Shown here piece by piece: positions 36,271-45,757 of a stretch of DNA of 64,000 bases. Every line of letters starts with the position of its first letter. Position 1 is the first letter of the stretch. The stretch is from Comamonadaceae bacterium (lineage in GTDB: Bacteria; Pseudomonadota; Gammaproteobacteria; Burkholderiales; Burkholderiaceae_C). Both the position numbers and the translations under genes were made by a program. The stretch lies in the NCBI GenBank assembly GCA_947476285.1, contig CANJPU010000002.1:101787-165786 (forward strand), written 5' to 3'. The notes below the pieces were generated by a model. That model did no database searches, was not told where the DNA came from, and saw nothing but the letters and a program-made list of their open reading frames with translations.

Positions 36271-38415
36271 ATGACGAATCTGAATCCGCGTGCCAAGGGG
36301 TCGCGACTGGCCCCGCTGTTTGAAGCCCGCTCCATCGCGATTGTTGGCGCGTCCGAAGACCCGACAAAGCAGTCCGCTTTGCCCATGCTCAATTTGCTCA
36401 AGCACGACTACCCCGGACTGATATTTCCCATCAACCCACGCCATCAGGTGCTGATGGGGCGCAAGTGCTACCCGTCTCTTCGGGCTGTGGGCCAGGCCAT
36501 CGACTTGACGCTGGTCATGGTGCCGGCCGCGCGTGTCGTCCTGGCAGTGCAAGAAGGAATCGATGCGGGCAGCCGAAGCTTCATCATCTATGCAGGCGGC
36601 TTCGCGGAGAAAGACCAAGAGGGTGCACGCTGGCAGTCGCAGTTGACGCATCTTGCTCGCACGCACGGCGTTTGCATCGTGGGGCCCAACTGCAACGGCA
36701 TGATCAGCAGCCACGCCAGAATGTCCACCACCATCGCGGGTGTCATGCTGCCAGGGATGCGAGAGGGCACCATGGCTTTTGCCGGGCAAAGCGGCGCCAT
36801 GGGTGCCTACTGGTTGCAGTTGACCACCAATGCAGGCATGGGTTTTTCAAAGTGGATCGCCACCGGCAACGAGGCTGACATCGGGATCGCCGACGTGATT
36901 GAGTACCTCGCTGCTGACGACCACACACGCACCATCTGCCTGTACCTCGAAGGCGCACGCAACGCCCGCGCCTTGCGCGAGGCCTTGCAGTCTGCCCGCA
37001 ACGCAGGCAAGACCGTGCTGGCGCTGCGTGCTGGGCGTTCGGCACAAGGTGCTGCCGCGGCCATGTCGCACACGGGCGCCATTGCCGGTGATGAGCGGAT
37101 GTGGAGCGCGCTCTTCGAGCGCACTGGCGTGTTGGCCTTTGACTCCTTGGTCGAAATGATCGATGCGATGAAGCTTATGGCCACCGATCCACTGCCCTGC
37201 GTTGGTCGGCCGATTGTCATGTCCATCTCAGGCGGTGCCGGGGCCATGACGACTGATCTGGCCAATGCAAAGGGCATGAGCCTGCCGAAACTGTCGGATG
37301 CCACTCTCGCCCGGCTGGCCAAGACACTGCCGTCGTTTGGCACGCCTGGAAATCCGTTGGACTTGACCGGCTCCATGGCGATCGATACCAACATCTTCGT
37401 CGAAGCTGCCAAGGCAGTGGCGAACGATGAGGGTGCGGATTCTTTCCTTGTCTTTCTGGGCCTGCTCAGCGCAGCGCATCGCGAGTTGATCGCGGCCATC
37501 AAGGACATCTTGTGCGCAACAGGCAAGCCCTGTGCGGTGGTGTGGTCTGCGGCGCAGGCGCAAGTCGAGCAAGCATTGATCGATGCGGGCATCGCCCACT
37601 ACCCGGACATTCCCCAGGCGGTGAGTGCATTGGCCGCCTGGTGTCGCATCAGCAGTGGGCCCAGTGAGTCTGTGCCGCCGGCAAACGGCATGGCGTTCGC
37701 CAGCCGGACCGGCGCCGCAACCTACCTTTCCGAGGTGAGTGCGCGCGAGCTGATGGGCCGCATCGAAGGCTTGTCCTGGCCGCAAGGCGTGCTGATCCGG
37801 TCTCCGCAGGAGATTGAAGGCGCGTTGGCCCAATGCAAGTACCCTGCGGCAGCAAAAATCCAGAGCCCGGACATGCCGCACAAGACCGAGCACGGCGGCA
37901 TCTGCTTGAACCTGAAGGACGCCGCAGCCGCGGGCATGGCCTGCAAGCAGCTCTTCGCCACAGCTCAGCGCTTGGGGGTGCGGCTCGACGGCGTCTTGCT
38001 GCAGGAGATGGTCGCCCATGAGCATGAGCTCATTGTTGGCATTCGGGGTGATGCGGTGTTTGGCCCGGCGCTGGTGCTGGGCCGTGGCGGCACTGAAGCT
38101 GAGTACGACCCGGACGTTGCCATTGCACTGCTGCCGGTCTCGCCGCAGCAGATTGAATCGGCGCTCAAGCGCCTTCGCTACGGCGCACGGCTGGCGGGGG
38201 TTCGCGGCCGCGCCGGTGTGGATCTTTCCAGTCTGGCCCAGTGCATCGCGGCGCTTTGCGATCGCTACCTTTCTGATGAGCGCATCGCCGAAATCGAGAT
38301 CAACCCTCTGGCGGCCAGTGCCCCCAATCGGTTTGTGGCGCTGGATCTGCTGGCGAGTCAATCGATGCAAAATGAACCTAACCCGGGCACAGCCCATCGT
38401 CTAGTCGAGCCATGA
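36271..38415 (+). CDS. NDP-forming acyl-CoA synthetase (acetate--CoA ligase family, fused alpha-beta)
   Basis: SIAIVGASEDPTKQSALPMLNLLKHDYPGLIFPINPRH; MSHTGAIAGDERMW; C-terminal ATP-grasp segment FGPALVLGRGG. Confidence 0.9.
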   Translation: MTNLNPRAKGSRLAPLFEARSIAIVGASEDPTKQSALPMLNLLKHDYPGLIFPINPRHQVLMGRKCYPSLRAVGQAIDLTLVMVPAARVVLAVQEGIDAGSRSFIIYAGGFAEKDQEGARWQSQLTHLARTHGVCIVGPNCNGMISSHARMSTTIAGVMLPGMREGTMAFAGQSGAMGAYWLQLTTNAGMGFSKWIATGNEADIGIADVIEYLAADDHTRTICLYLEGARNARALREALQSARNAGKTVLALRAGRSAQGAAAAMSHTGAIAGDERMWSALFERTGVLAFDSLVEMIDAMKLMATDPLPCVGRPIVMSISGGAGAMTTDLANAKGMSLPKLSDATLARLAKTLPSFGTPGNPLDLTGSMAIDTNIFVEAAKAVANDEGADSFLVFLGLLSAAHRELIAAIKDILCATGKPCAVVWSAAQAQVEQALIDAGIAHYPDIPQAVSALAAWCRISSGPSESVPPANGMAFASRTGAATYLSEVSARELMGRIEGLSWPQGVLIRSPQEIEGALAQCKYPAAAKIQSPDMPHKTEHGGICLNLKDAAAAGMACKQLFATAQRLGVRLDGVLLQEMVAHEHELIVGIRGDAVFGPALVLGRGGTEAEYDPDVAIALLPVSPQQIESALKRLRYGARLAGVRGRAGVDLSSLAQCIAALCDRYLSDERIAEIEINPLAASAPNRFVALDLLASQSMQNEPNPGTAHRLVEP

Positions 38416-39593
38416 TTCCACGCACACTCTTCTCATCTGAACACGAGGTTTTTCGCGATACAGTGCGCCGTTTTATCGCCACCGAGATCACGCCTTACCA
38501 CGCAGACTGGGAGAAGGTGGGCGAGACACCGCGTGAGATGTGGATCAAGGCCGGGCAGGCTGGCATTCTGTGCTGCAACATCCCAGAGCGGTACGGCGGC
38601 ATGGGCGGCGACTTTCTGCACAGTGCCATCGTTCTGGAAGAAGTCGGGCGTGCCGGCGCCTCGGGGGCCATGTTCTCATTGCAATCGGATGTGGTGGCGC
38701 CGTACCTGGCTGACTTCGGCACCGAGGAGCAGAAGATGCGCTGGCTGCCAAAGATCGCCAGCGGCGAAGTGCGCGTGGCAGTGGGCATGACCGAGCCCGA
38801 TTTCGGAAGCGACCTGGCGGGCATGCGTACCCACGCGGTGCGCGACGGCGACGACTATGTCATCAATGGCCAGAAGGTGTTCATCACCCACGGCCATACG
38901 GCCGACTTGCTGGTGCTGGCGTGCAAGACCCATCCCGCCGCAGGCGCCAAAGGTGTCAGCCTGATTCTGGTGGAGACAGACCGCCCCGGGTTCCGGCGCG
39001 GCCGTCGGCTGGAGAAAATGGGTTGCAAGGCGCAGGACACGGCGGAGTTGTTCTTCTCCAATCTGCGGGTGCCGGTGTCCAACCTGCTGGGCGCGGAAGG
39101 CGCGGGCTTTGCCCAGCTCATGACGCAATTGCCCCAGGAGCGCTTGATCATGGCGATCCGGGCTGTGGCGGCATCGGAGGTGGCGCTGGAGAACACCATC
39201 GAGTACGTGAGCCAGCGCAAGATGTTCGGTCAGACGCTCGGCGACTTTCAGAACACCCGATTCAAGCTGGCCGAACTGCATGCCGAAGTGATGGCGCAGC
39301 GGGTGTTCATCGACCGCTGCCTGGAACTGCACCTGCACAAGAAGCTCGATCCGATTGACGCGGCCGCCGCCAAGCTGATCACCACCGAAACCCAGGGCAA
39401 GGTGGCTGACCAGTGCCTGCAACTCTTCGGGGGCTGGGGCTATATGTGGGACTACCCCATCGCCCGGGCCTTTGTCGATGCGCGCATGACACGCATCGGC
39501 GGTGGCGCCTCTGAAGTCATGAAGCAAATCATTGGCCGCAGCCTTCTACCAAATCGGCCCCGGCGTGCGCCGCCAGCTTCTTCCACGGATTGA
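38412..39593 (+). CDS. Acyl-CoA dehydrogenase family protein
   Basis: AVGMTEPDFGSDLAGMRTHAV, GLFGGWGYMWDYPIARAFVDARMTRIGGGASEVMKQIIGR. Confidence 0.95.
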   Translation: MIPRTLFSSEHEVFRDTVRRFIATEITPYHADWEKVGETPREMWIKAGQAGILCCNIPERYGGMGGDFLHSAIVLEEVGRAGASGAMFSLQSDVVAPYLADFGTEEQKMRWLPKIASGEVRVAVGMTEPDFGSDLAGMRTHAVRDGDDYVINGQKVFITHGHTADLLVLACKTHPAAGAKGVSLILVETDRPGFRRGRRLEKMGCKAQDTAELFFSNLRVPVSNLLGAEGAGFAQLMTQLPQERLIMAIRAVAASEVALENTIEYVSQRKMFGQTLGDFQNTRFKLAELHAEVMAQRVFIDRCLELHLHKKLDPIDAAAAKLITTETQGKVADQCLQLFGGWGYMWDYPIARAFVDARMTRIGGGASEVMKQIIGRSLLPNRPRRAPPASSTD

Positions 39594-39595
39594 AC

Positions 39596-40756
39596 ATGAG
39601 CGGATTTCCCAGAGGCAAGGCAGCGGTGGTGGGCACCGCCACCTTCGGCATTGGCGAGGCCAAAGGCTTCAGCTCGCTGGACATCGCCGTGCATGCGAGC
39701 CTGAAGGCGCTGGCCCAGGCCGGGCTCACTCCAGCGGACGTGGACAGTGTGTCCGTCGCGCTGCCCGATGACTTCTTCTCGGGCATGTCCATCACGGAAT
39801 ACATGGGGTTGCGCCCCAAGCTGTCCAACAACAACCGCACCGGCGGCTCGTCATTCATGACCCACATGATGAGCGCGGCCCTGGCACTGGACGCCGGCCT
39901 GTGCGAAGTGGCCTTGATCGCCTACGGCAGCAACCAGCGCACCAACCCAAACAAGCCAATGGTCGTGCCCTCGCGCCCTTCGATCTACGAGGCGCCCTAC
40001 AAGATGCGAGAGCCGGTCTCGTCCTACGCGTTGGCGGCCTCACGGCACATGCATCTGTATGGCACCACGCGTGAGCAACTCGGTGCCGTTGCGCTGGCCT
40101 CGCGCCTATGGGCCCAATTGAACCCCGAGGCGTTCCTGCGCGAGCCCTTGAGCATGGACGACTATCTGAAAGCACGCCTGGTATCTGACCCGCTCACGGC
40201 GCGCGACTGCTGCGTGTCAACCGATGGCGGGGCTGCCTTGGTGATGGTGCGTGCCGATAGGGCGCCAGACCATTTGGCTAAGCCGGCCTATGTTCTAGGC
40301 TGCGCCGAAGCCTGCTACAACCGCGAAATCTCCAGCATGCCCGACGTCACCGAGACATCGGCCAAGGAGGCCGCTGCACGCGCCTTTGGGCAAGCGGGCG
40401 TTAGCCGCTCGGAGATCGACGTGGTGCAGGTCTACGACGCCTTTACCATCAATCCCATCCTGTTTCTGGAAGACCTTGGGTTTTGCCCCAAGGGCGAGGG
40501 CGGTCGTTTCGTGCAGGGCGGGCGCATCGCGCCGGGGGGCGCATTGCCCACCAACACCAATGGTGGCAGCCTGTCCTGCGTGCACCCCGGCATGTACGGG
40601 ATCTTCTCGCTGGTGGAAGCGGCGCAACAACTCAGTGGACTGGCCGGGCAGCGCCAGGTGCCAGGTGTCAATCTCTCCCTGGCGCAGGCCACCGGCGGCT
40701 CGCTCTCCCATCAGGCCGTCGCCATCCTGGGCAGCGTCGATACTTTACGGGCTTGA
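39596..40756 (+). CDS. Thiolase-superfamily protein (non-canonical, lacking N-terminal Cys nucleophile motif)
   Basis: KAAVVGTATFGIGEAKGFSSLDIAVHASLKALAQAGLTPADVDSVSVA; NNNRTGGSSFMTHMMSA; NTNGGSLSCVHPGM. Confidence 0.85.
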   Translation: MSGFPRGKAAVVGTATFGIGEAKGFSSLDIAVHASLKALAQAGLTPADVDSVSVALPDDFFSGMSITEYMGLRPKLSNNNRTGGSSFMTHMMSAALALDAGLCEVALIAYGSNQRTNPNKPMVVPSRPSIYEAPYKMREPVSSYALAASRHMHLYGTTREQLGAVALASRLWAQLNPEAFLREPLSMDDYLKARLVSDPLTARDCCVSTDGGAALVMVRADRAPDHLAKPAYVLGCAEACYNREISSMPDVTETSAKEAAARAFGQAGVSRSEIDVVQVYDAFTINPILFLEDLGFCPKGEGGRFVQGGRIAPGGALPTNTNGGSLSCVHPGMYGIFSLVEAAQQLSGLAGQRQVPGVNLSLAQATGGSLSHQAVAILGSVDTLRA

Positions 40757-40841
40757 TTCGCGCCAGCTTGTTCGCACTGGAAGATCAGGTAGCATGCTGC
40801 CAGCCCTTCCGAGAGGCATCCCAAGAACAGAGGCGTGAGAC

Positions 40842-41609
40842 ATGGACTTGCAACTATCGAACAAGACCGCGCTGGTGACTGGCGCCAGCATGGGTATCGG
40901 CAATGCCATTGCCCGGGCACTGGCTGCTGAAGGCGTGCAGCTTTGCGTGGTGGCAAGGCGCCGCGAATTGCTTGAGGCGCTTTCTGACAAGATCATGGCC
41001 GCGGGCGGCAAGAAGCCTCATCTGGCGGTGTTCGACATGATGCAGGAGGGCGCGCCGGCGCAGCTTGCACAATTTGCAAAGCAGGCCATGGGCCGTGTGG
41101 ACATTCTGGCCAATAGCGCCGGTGGCAGCCGGCTTGGTATTCCCGTAGACGCACCCGAGAATGAGTGGGAAGAGATGATGCGGCTGAACTTCGTGCGCTT
41201 GCGCCAGCTCACCAACGAGTTAGTGCCCGCCATGAAGGCGGCCGGTTGGGGCCGGGTCATCAGCATCACCGGCAAATCCGAGCCCTCATTCGCCCGCGAG
41301 GCCTTTATCGCCGCCACCCCGGCCAAGGCGGCGGTGCATGCATGGTCCAAGGAGTTGTCTCACTTTGTCGGGCGTCACGGCGTCACCGTCAATTGCATCG
41401 CGCCTGGCAACATCATGAGCGAGCAGATCCGCAGAAAATATACGGAAGAGTTTCGCAAGGATTACAGCGAGCGCGAGAGCACGGTAGGGCGCTTTGGCGA
41501 ACCCGAGGAACTCGCCCATCTTGCAGCTTTCCTCGCATCGCCCCTGTCCAGCTACATCACGGGCGCGGTGATTCCGGTGGATGGGGGCTTGCGGCGTTTT
41601 GCTTTCTGA
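40842..41609 (+). CDS. SDR family oxidoreductase
   Basis: TALVTGASMGIGNAIARALAAEG, ANSAGGSRLG, VDGGLRRFAF. Confidence 0.92.
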   Translation: MDLQLSNKTALVTGASMGIGNAIARALAAEGVQLCVVARRRELLEALSDKIMAAGGKKPHLAVFDMMQEGAPAQLAQFAKQAMGRVDILANSAGGSRLGIPVDAPENEWEEMMRLNFVRLRQLTNELVPAMKAAGWGRVISITGKSEPSFAREAFIAATPAKAAVHAWSKELSHFVGRHGVTVNCIAPGNIMSEQIRRKYTEEFRKDYSERESTVGRFGEPEELAHLAAFLASPLSSYITGAVIPVDGGLRRFAF

Positions 41610-41627
41610 TCACAAAGAGGTCTATTC

Positions 41628-42623
41628 ATGAATGCATTGGCTCGTCTGTTTCTCGCCCTGGCCGCCTGCGTGCTGGGCATGTGGGGGCAAGGCGCATGGG
41701 CGCAGGCCAGTGTGCTGCCCAAATCCATCCGCCTGGTGGTTCCCTTTCCGCCGGGTAACGCTGCCGACTTCCAAGCGCGGGTGCTGGCTGAGCACCTGCG
41801 CAAATCGCTGGGCATGACTGTGCTGGTGGACAACCGCCCCGGCGCCTCCGGCGCGATCGCGCTGCAGCATGTGGCTGCGTCCAAGCCCGACGGCACCACG
41901 CTGCTGGTGTCGTCAACTTCGCCGCTGGTCATTACCCCGGCCATCAACAAAGCACTACCCTACGACACCGAGCGCGATTTTCTGCCGGTTGCCTTGCTGG
42001 GTTTCAATGACGTCGTGCTGGTGGCCGGCCCCGGGATCAGCGTCAATACCTTGCCCGAACTCATCACGCTCGCAAGCCGCAGGCCCGATGAATTGACCTA
42101 TGCCTCCATTGGCTCGGGCACGCTCGGTCATCTGGTGATGGAGCTTCTGGCCGCGCGCGCAGGTGTGAAGATGCGACACATTCCCTACAAAGGCAGTGCT
42201 CAGGCCTATACCGATCTCATCGGCAGCCAGGTCTCGGTGATGGTCGATGGCATGCCCCAGGCACTGGGGCAGATCAAGGGAGGAAAGTTCAAGGCCCTGG
42301 CGATTCTGTCCAAAGCCCGCTCGCCTTTTTTGGACACCGCGGCCACAGTTGCTGAGGCTAATTTGCCGGGTTTGCAAAATTTTGAAGTGGTTGGCTGGAC
42401 CGGCCTGCTCGCACCGGCGGGCACGCCACGCGACATTGTTGCCGCCATGAATGCCGAAACCACGCGCATTTTTGGCAGCGCAGAAATGCGCGATCTGCTG
42501 GCCGCCCAGAGCCTGCAGTCCTTTCCCACGCACACACCCGAGCAGTTCTCGGCCTACATCCGCTCGGAGCTTGTCAAGTGGCGCGCCATGGCCCGGGCCG
42601 CAGGGGTCGAGGGCTCTCAGTAA
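41628..42623 (+). CDS. Bug/TctC-type substrate-binding protein
   Basis: LPKSIRLVVPFPPGNAADFQARVLAEHLRKSLGMTVLVDNRPGASGAIALQHVAASKPDGTTLL. Confidence 0.92.
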   Translation: MNALARLFLALAACVLGMWGQGAWAQASVLPKSIRLVVPFPPGNAADFQARVLAEHLRKSLGMTVLVDNRPGASGAIALQHVAASKPDGTTLLVSSTSPLVITPAINKALPYDTERDFLPVALLGFNDVVLVAGPGISVNTLPELITLASRRPDELTYASIGSGTLGHLVMELLAARAGVKMRHIPYKGSAQAYTDLIGSQVSVMVDGMPQALGQIKGGKFKALAILSKARSPFLDTAATVAEANLPGLQNFEVVGWTGLLAPAGTPRDIVAAMNAETTRIFGSAEMRDLLAAQSLQSFPTHTPEQFSAYIRSELVKWRAMARAAGVEGSQ

Positions 42624-42625
42624 CC

Positions 42626-43594
42626 ATGCAGTCCTGGCTGCATCAGGCCTTGCAAGGCCATCGCGCAAGTCTGGGGCGGGCGATCACCGCCGTGGAGGAG
42701 AACACTTCCGATGCGCCTGCCGTGCTGGCGGCGGTGTATCCGCTGGTGGGCCGGGCCATGGTGGTGGGCTTCACCGGCGCACCGGGGGCGGGCAAATCCA
42801 CCTTGATCGCCGCCTGCATTGCCGATGCGGTTGGGCGTGGCATGAGCGTGGGCGTCATCGCGGTGGACCCATCCAGCCCGGTGAGTGGTGGCTCGGTGCT
42901 GGGCGACCGCATCCGGATGCTGGCCATGGCCTCTGGCAAAGATGTGTATGTGCGCAGCCTGGCTGCCCGCGGCCATCTGGGCGGCTTGTCGTCGGCCAGC
43001 TCCAGGGTGGTCGATGTGCTGGACGCCGCTGGCAAGGACGTGATCTTCATCGAGAGCGTGGGCGTTGGACAGTCCGAGACGGAGATCAGCCAGCTTGCCC
43101 ATTTGACCGTGCTGGTGTGCGCCCCCGGCATGGGCGACGATGTGCAGATGATCAAGGCTGGTGTGCTGGAGATGGCCGATGTGTACGCAGTGAACAAGGC
43201 CGATCTGCCCGAGGCGCAAAGAGTGATACGGCAACTGCAGGCAGCCGCCCACCTGGCGCCCGGTGCTGCGCCGCCTGTTGTGGCCACATCCGCCGCCACC
43301 GGAGAGGGCGTGGCGAAACTCATGGATGTGCTGGTCGCGGCGCATGCGGCGAAGAAGGCACCCGTGGAACTTGAGCGCGTGCGCCGCATGCGCCTGACAC
43401 TTCAGTCCATGGCCGTGCAAGAGATGCAGCGGCGCGTGACCAAGATGGACGACACGCAAATGGACCGCATCTGTCAAACTGTGCTGAGCGGGCAGGCGAG
43501 CTTTGTCGGTGCGGTGCAAGAGGTGCTTGAGCGCGCTCAGGAATTGACGCCACCTGCCGAGAGCGTGTCTATCATTCAATCCAAACCATCATGA
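42626..43594 (+). CDS. meaB: Methylmalonyl-CoA mutase-associated GTPase MeaB (ArgK-type)
   Basis: VVGFTGAPGAGKSTLIAACIADAVGRGMSVGVIAVDPSSPVSGGSVLGDRIRM; IESVGVGQSETEIS; AVNKADLPEA. Confidence 0.93.
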   Translation: MQSWLHQALQGHRASLGRAITAVEENTSDAPAVLAAVYPLVGRAMVVGFTGAPGAGKSTLIAACIADAVGRGMSVGVIAVDPSSPVSGGSVLGDRIRMLAMASGKDVYVRSLAARGHLGGLSSASSRVVDVLDAAGKDVIFIESVGVGQSETEISQLAHLTVLVCAPGMGDDVQMIKAGVLEMADVYAVNKADLPEAQRVIRQLQAAAHLAPGAAPPVVATSAATGEGVAKLMDVLVAAHAAKKAPVELERVRRMRLTLQSMAVQEMQRRVTKMDDTQMDRICQTVLSGQASFVGAVQEVLERAQELTPPAESVSIIQSKPS

Positions 43595-45291
43595 AGAACC
43601 CAGCCCGGCAGTCCCCCGGTCCGGCCAGTCCGGACCAATCGCTCGAACGGTGGGAGAAAGAGACGCTTGCGCCGGTGCTCAAGAAGTCGCCCGAACGCAA
43701 AGCGCAGTTCGTGTCGGAGGCCAACATCCCGATCGAGCGCATCTACACACCGGCCGATCTGCAAGGCCAGGACTACGCGCAAGACATTGGCTTTCCCGGT
43801 GAGGCGCCTTTCACCCGCGGTGTGTATCCCACCATGTACCGTGGCCGGCTGTGGACGATACGGCCTTATTCCGGATTTGGCACACCGGAGGAAACCAACC
43901 AACGTTTCAAATACCTGCTGGGCCTCAATGAGAAGGCGCTGACCATCGCATTCGATCTTCCAACCCAGATCGGCTATGACTCCGATGCACCGCAGGCACG
44001 CGGCTCGGTAGGCAAGGTGGGTGTGGCCATTGATTCGATTGAGGACATGCAGGCGCTGTTTGATGGCATCCCGATCCAGGATGTCAGCGTGGCCATGACC
44101 ATCAATTCCACTGCGCCCGTGGTGTTGGCCTTCTATCTGGCGATGGCGCAAGAGCGCGGCATTGATTTGTCCATCTTGCAGGGCACGACGCAAAACGACA
44201 TCCTGAAAGAATACGTCGCGCGTGGTACCTACATCTTCCCAGTGCGCCCGTCATTGCGCCTGACCACCGACCTGATCGAGTATTGCTTTCACAACACGCC
44301 CAAGTGGAACACCTTGTCCATTACCGGCGTGCACATGCGCGAGGCCGGTGCCACTGCGGTGCAGGAACTGGCCTTTGCCATCGCGCATGCCATCGTCTAC
44401 ATCGAGGCGGCCCTTGAGCGCGGGCTGGCGGTGGATGAATTCGCGCCGCGCTTGTCCTACTCGCTGGGCTGCTACCGCGACTTGTTCGAGGAGGTGGCCA
44501 AGTTTCGCGCGGCACGGCGCTTGTTTGCGCGGGTGATGGCGCAGCGCTTCGCGCCCAAAGACCCACGCTCGTCGATGTTTCGGATCTACTGCGGCACACT
44601 GGGCTCCACGCTCACCCGACAGGAGCCCGAGAACAACATCGTGCGAATCGCCATGCATGCGCTGATCGGCGCGCTGGGTGGCGCCCAGGCGATTTTCACT
44701 GCCGGCCTGGATGAAGCCTTTGCGCTGCCCACCGAGCGCTCCGCCCGCATTGCCCTGCGCACCCAGCAGATGATGGTGGACGAATTCGGCATCACCAACA
44801 CCATCGATCCCTTGGGTGGCTCCTATTACGTGGAGTCCTTGACCACTGAGATCGAGACGCAGGCGGCCGACATCTTGCGCCAGATCGATGAGATGGGCGG
44901 CATGGTCGCTGCCCATGAAAGCGGTTGGGTGCAGCGCGCCATCGAAGAGTCGAGCTACGCCTTTCAGCAGAAGGTGGAGAGCGCAGAGCATGTCTTTGTG
45001 GCCATGAACAAATATCGGGCGCCAGAGGGTGAGGCAGCCGATCCGATCGAGACATTCACCGTTGATCCGGCCCTGGAGCTGGCGCAGTGCGAGCGCTTGG
45101 CCCAGTTGCGCGCAAGGCGCGATGCCGCGCGGGCGGCAAGCCTGTTGGAGCGCATCGATGCAGCGGCGCGCGGCAAGGACAATCTCATGCCATTGTTCAT
45201 CGAAGCGGCCAAGGCCCGTGTGACGCTGGGCGAGATCTGTGGCGTGCTTCGCAAGTGCTGGGGTGTCCACAATCCAATGCAGGCGTACTGA
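43591..45291 (+). CDS. B12-dependent acyl-CoA mutase large subunit (methylmalonyl-CoA mutase family, split type)
   Basis: RLWTIRPYSGFGTPEETNQRFKYLL, FDLPTQIGYDSDAPQARGSVGKVGVAIDSIEDM, TQNDILKEYVARGTYIFPVRPSLRL, WNTLSITGVHMREAGATAVQELAF. Confidence 0.95.
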   Translation: MKNPARQSPGPASPDQSLERWEKETLAPVLKKSPERKAQFVSEANIPIERIYTPADLQGQDYAQDIGFPGEAPFTRGVYPTMYRGRLWTIRPYSGFGTPEETNQRFKYLLGLNEKALTIAFDLPTQIGYDSDAPQARGSVGKVGVAIDSIEDMQALFDGIPIQDVSVAMTINSTAPVVLAFYLAMAQERGIDLSILQGTTQNDILKEYVARGTYIFPVRPSLRLTTDLIEYCFHNTPKWNTLSITGVHMREAGATAVQELAFAIAHAIVYIEAALERGLAVDEFAPRLSYSLGCYRDLFEEVAKFRAARRLFARVMAQRFAPKDPRSSMFRIYCGTLGSTLTRQEPENNIVRIAMHALIGALGGAQAIFTAGLDEAFALPTERSARIALRTQQMMVDEFGITNTIDPLGGSYYVESLTTEIETQAADILRQIDEMGGMVAAHESGWVQRAIEESSYAFQQKVESAEHVFVAMNKYRAPEGEAADPIETFTVDPALELAQCERLAQLRARRDAARAASLLERIDAAARGKDNLMPLFIEAAKARVTLGEICGVLRKCWGVHNPMQAY

Positions 45292-45719
45292 TGAACACGC
45301 AAGCAAACAAGACCGGAAAAATTCGCATCGTCGCCGGCAAACCTGGCCTTGACGGACATGACCGCGGCATCAAGGTGGTGACACGCGCGCTGCGCGATGC
45401 GGGCATGGAGGTGATCTACCTGGGCATGCGATTGTCGGTGGACCAGATCGCCGACACCGCAGCCGACGAAGACGCCGATGTGGTGGCGGTGAATTTTTCC
45501 GCAGCCGATCATCTGCAGCTTGGCCCCATGCTGATGCAGGCTCTGCGCAGCCGTGGCTGCCGCGACGACATGATCGTGGTGGCTGGCGGCATCATTCCCG
45601 ATGCGGACATTCCAGCCCTGAAGGCGGCGGGCATCCATCAAATCTTTCTGCCCGGCACACCCATTCAGAACATCATCGACTACGTCAAGCAGCACGCTTC
45701 GCGCCGCTCTGCCCAATAA
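45291..45719 (+). CDS. B12-binding small subunit of acyl-CoA mutase
   Basis: IRIVAGKPGLDGHDRGIKVVTRALRDAGMEVIYLGMR; DGHDRG cobalamin-binding motif. Confidence 0.95.
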   Translation: MNTQANKTGKIRIVAGKPGLDGHDRGIKVVTRALRDAGMEVIYLGMRLSVDQIADTAADEDADVVAVNFSAADHLQLGPMLMQALRSRGCRDDMIVVAGGIIPDADIPALKAAGIHQIFLPGTPIQNIIDYVKQHASRRSAQ

Positions 45720-45757
45720 GACATCGTCAAGATTCATTCAAAGGAGAAGAAGACAAC

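Noticed and set aside
37228-38397. 389-aa minus-strand ORF
   Set aside because: Antisense to the NDP-forming acyl-CoA synthetase; no family signature
42617-43579. 320-aa minus-strand ORF over meaB
   Set aside because: Antisense shadow of meaB
44251-45306. 351-aa minus-strand ORF over the mutase gene
   Set aside because: Antisense shadow of the mutase large subunit
43591-45719. Assignment as 2-hydroxyisobutyryl-CoA mutase (HcmA/HcmB)
   Set aside because: Size and neighbours fit, but positions equivalent to the HCM Ile90/Asp117 pair read Tyr93/Ala120; MCM-like residues favour methylmalonyl-CoA
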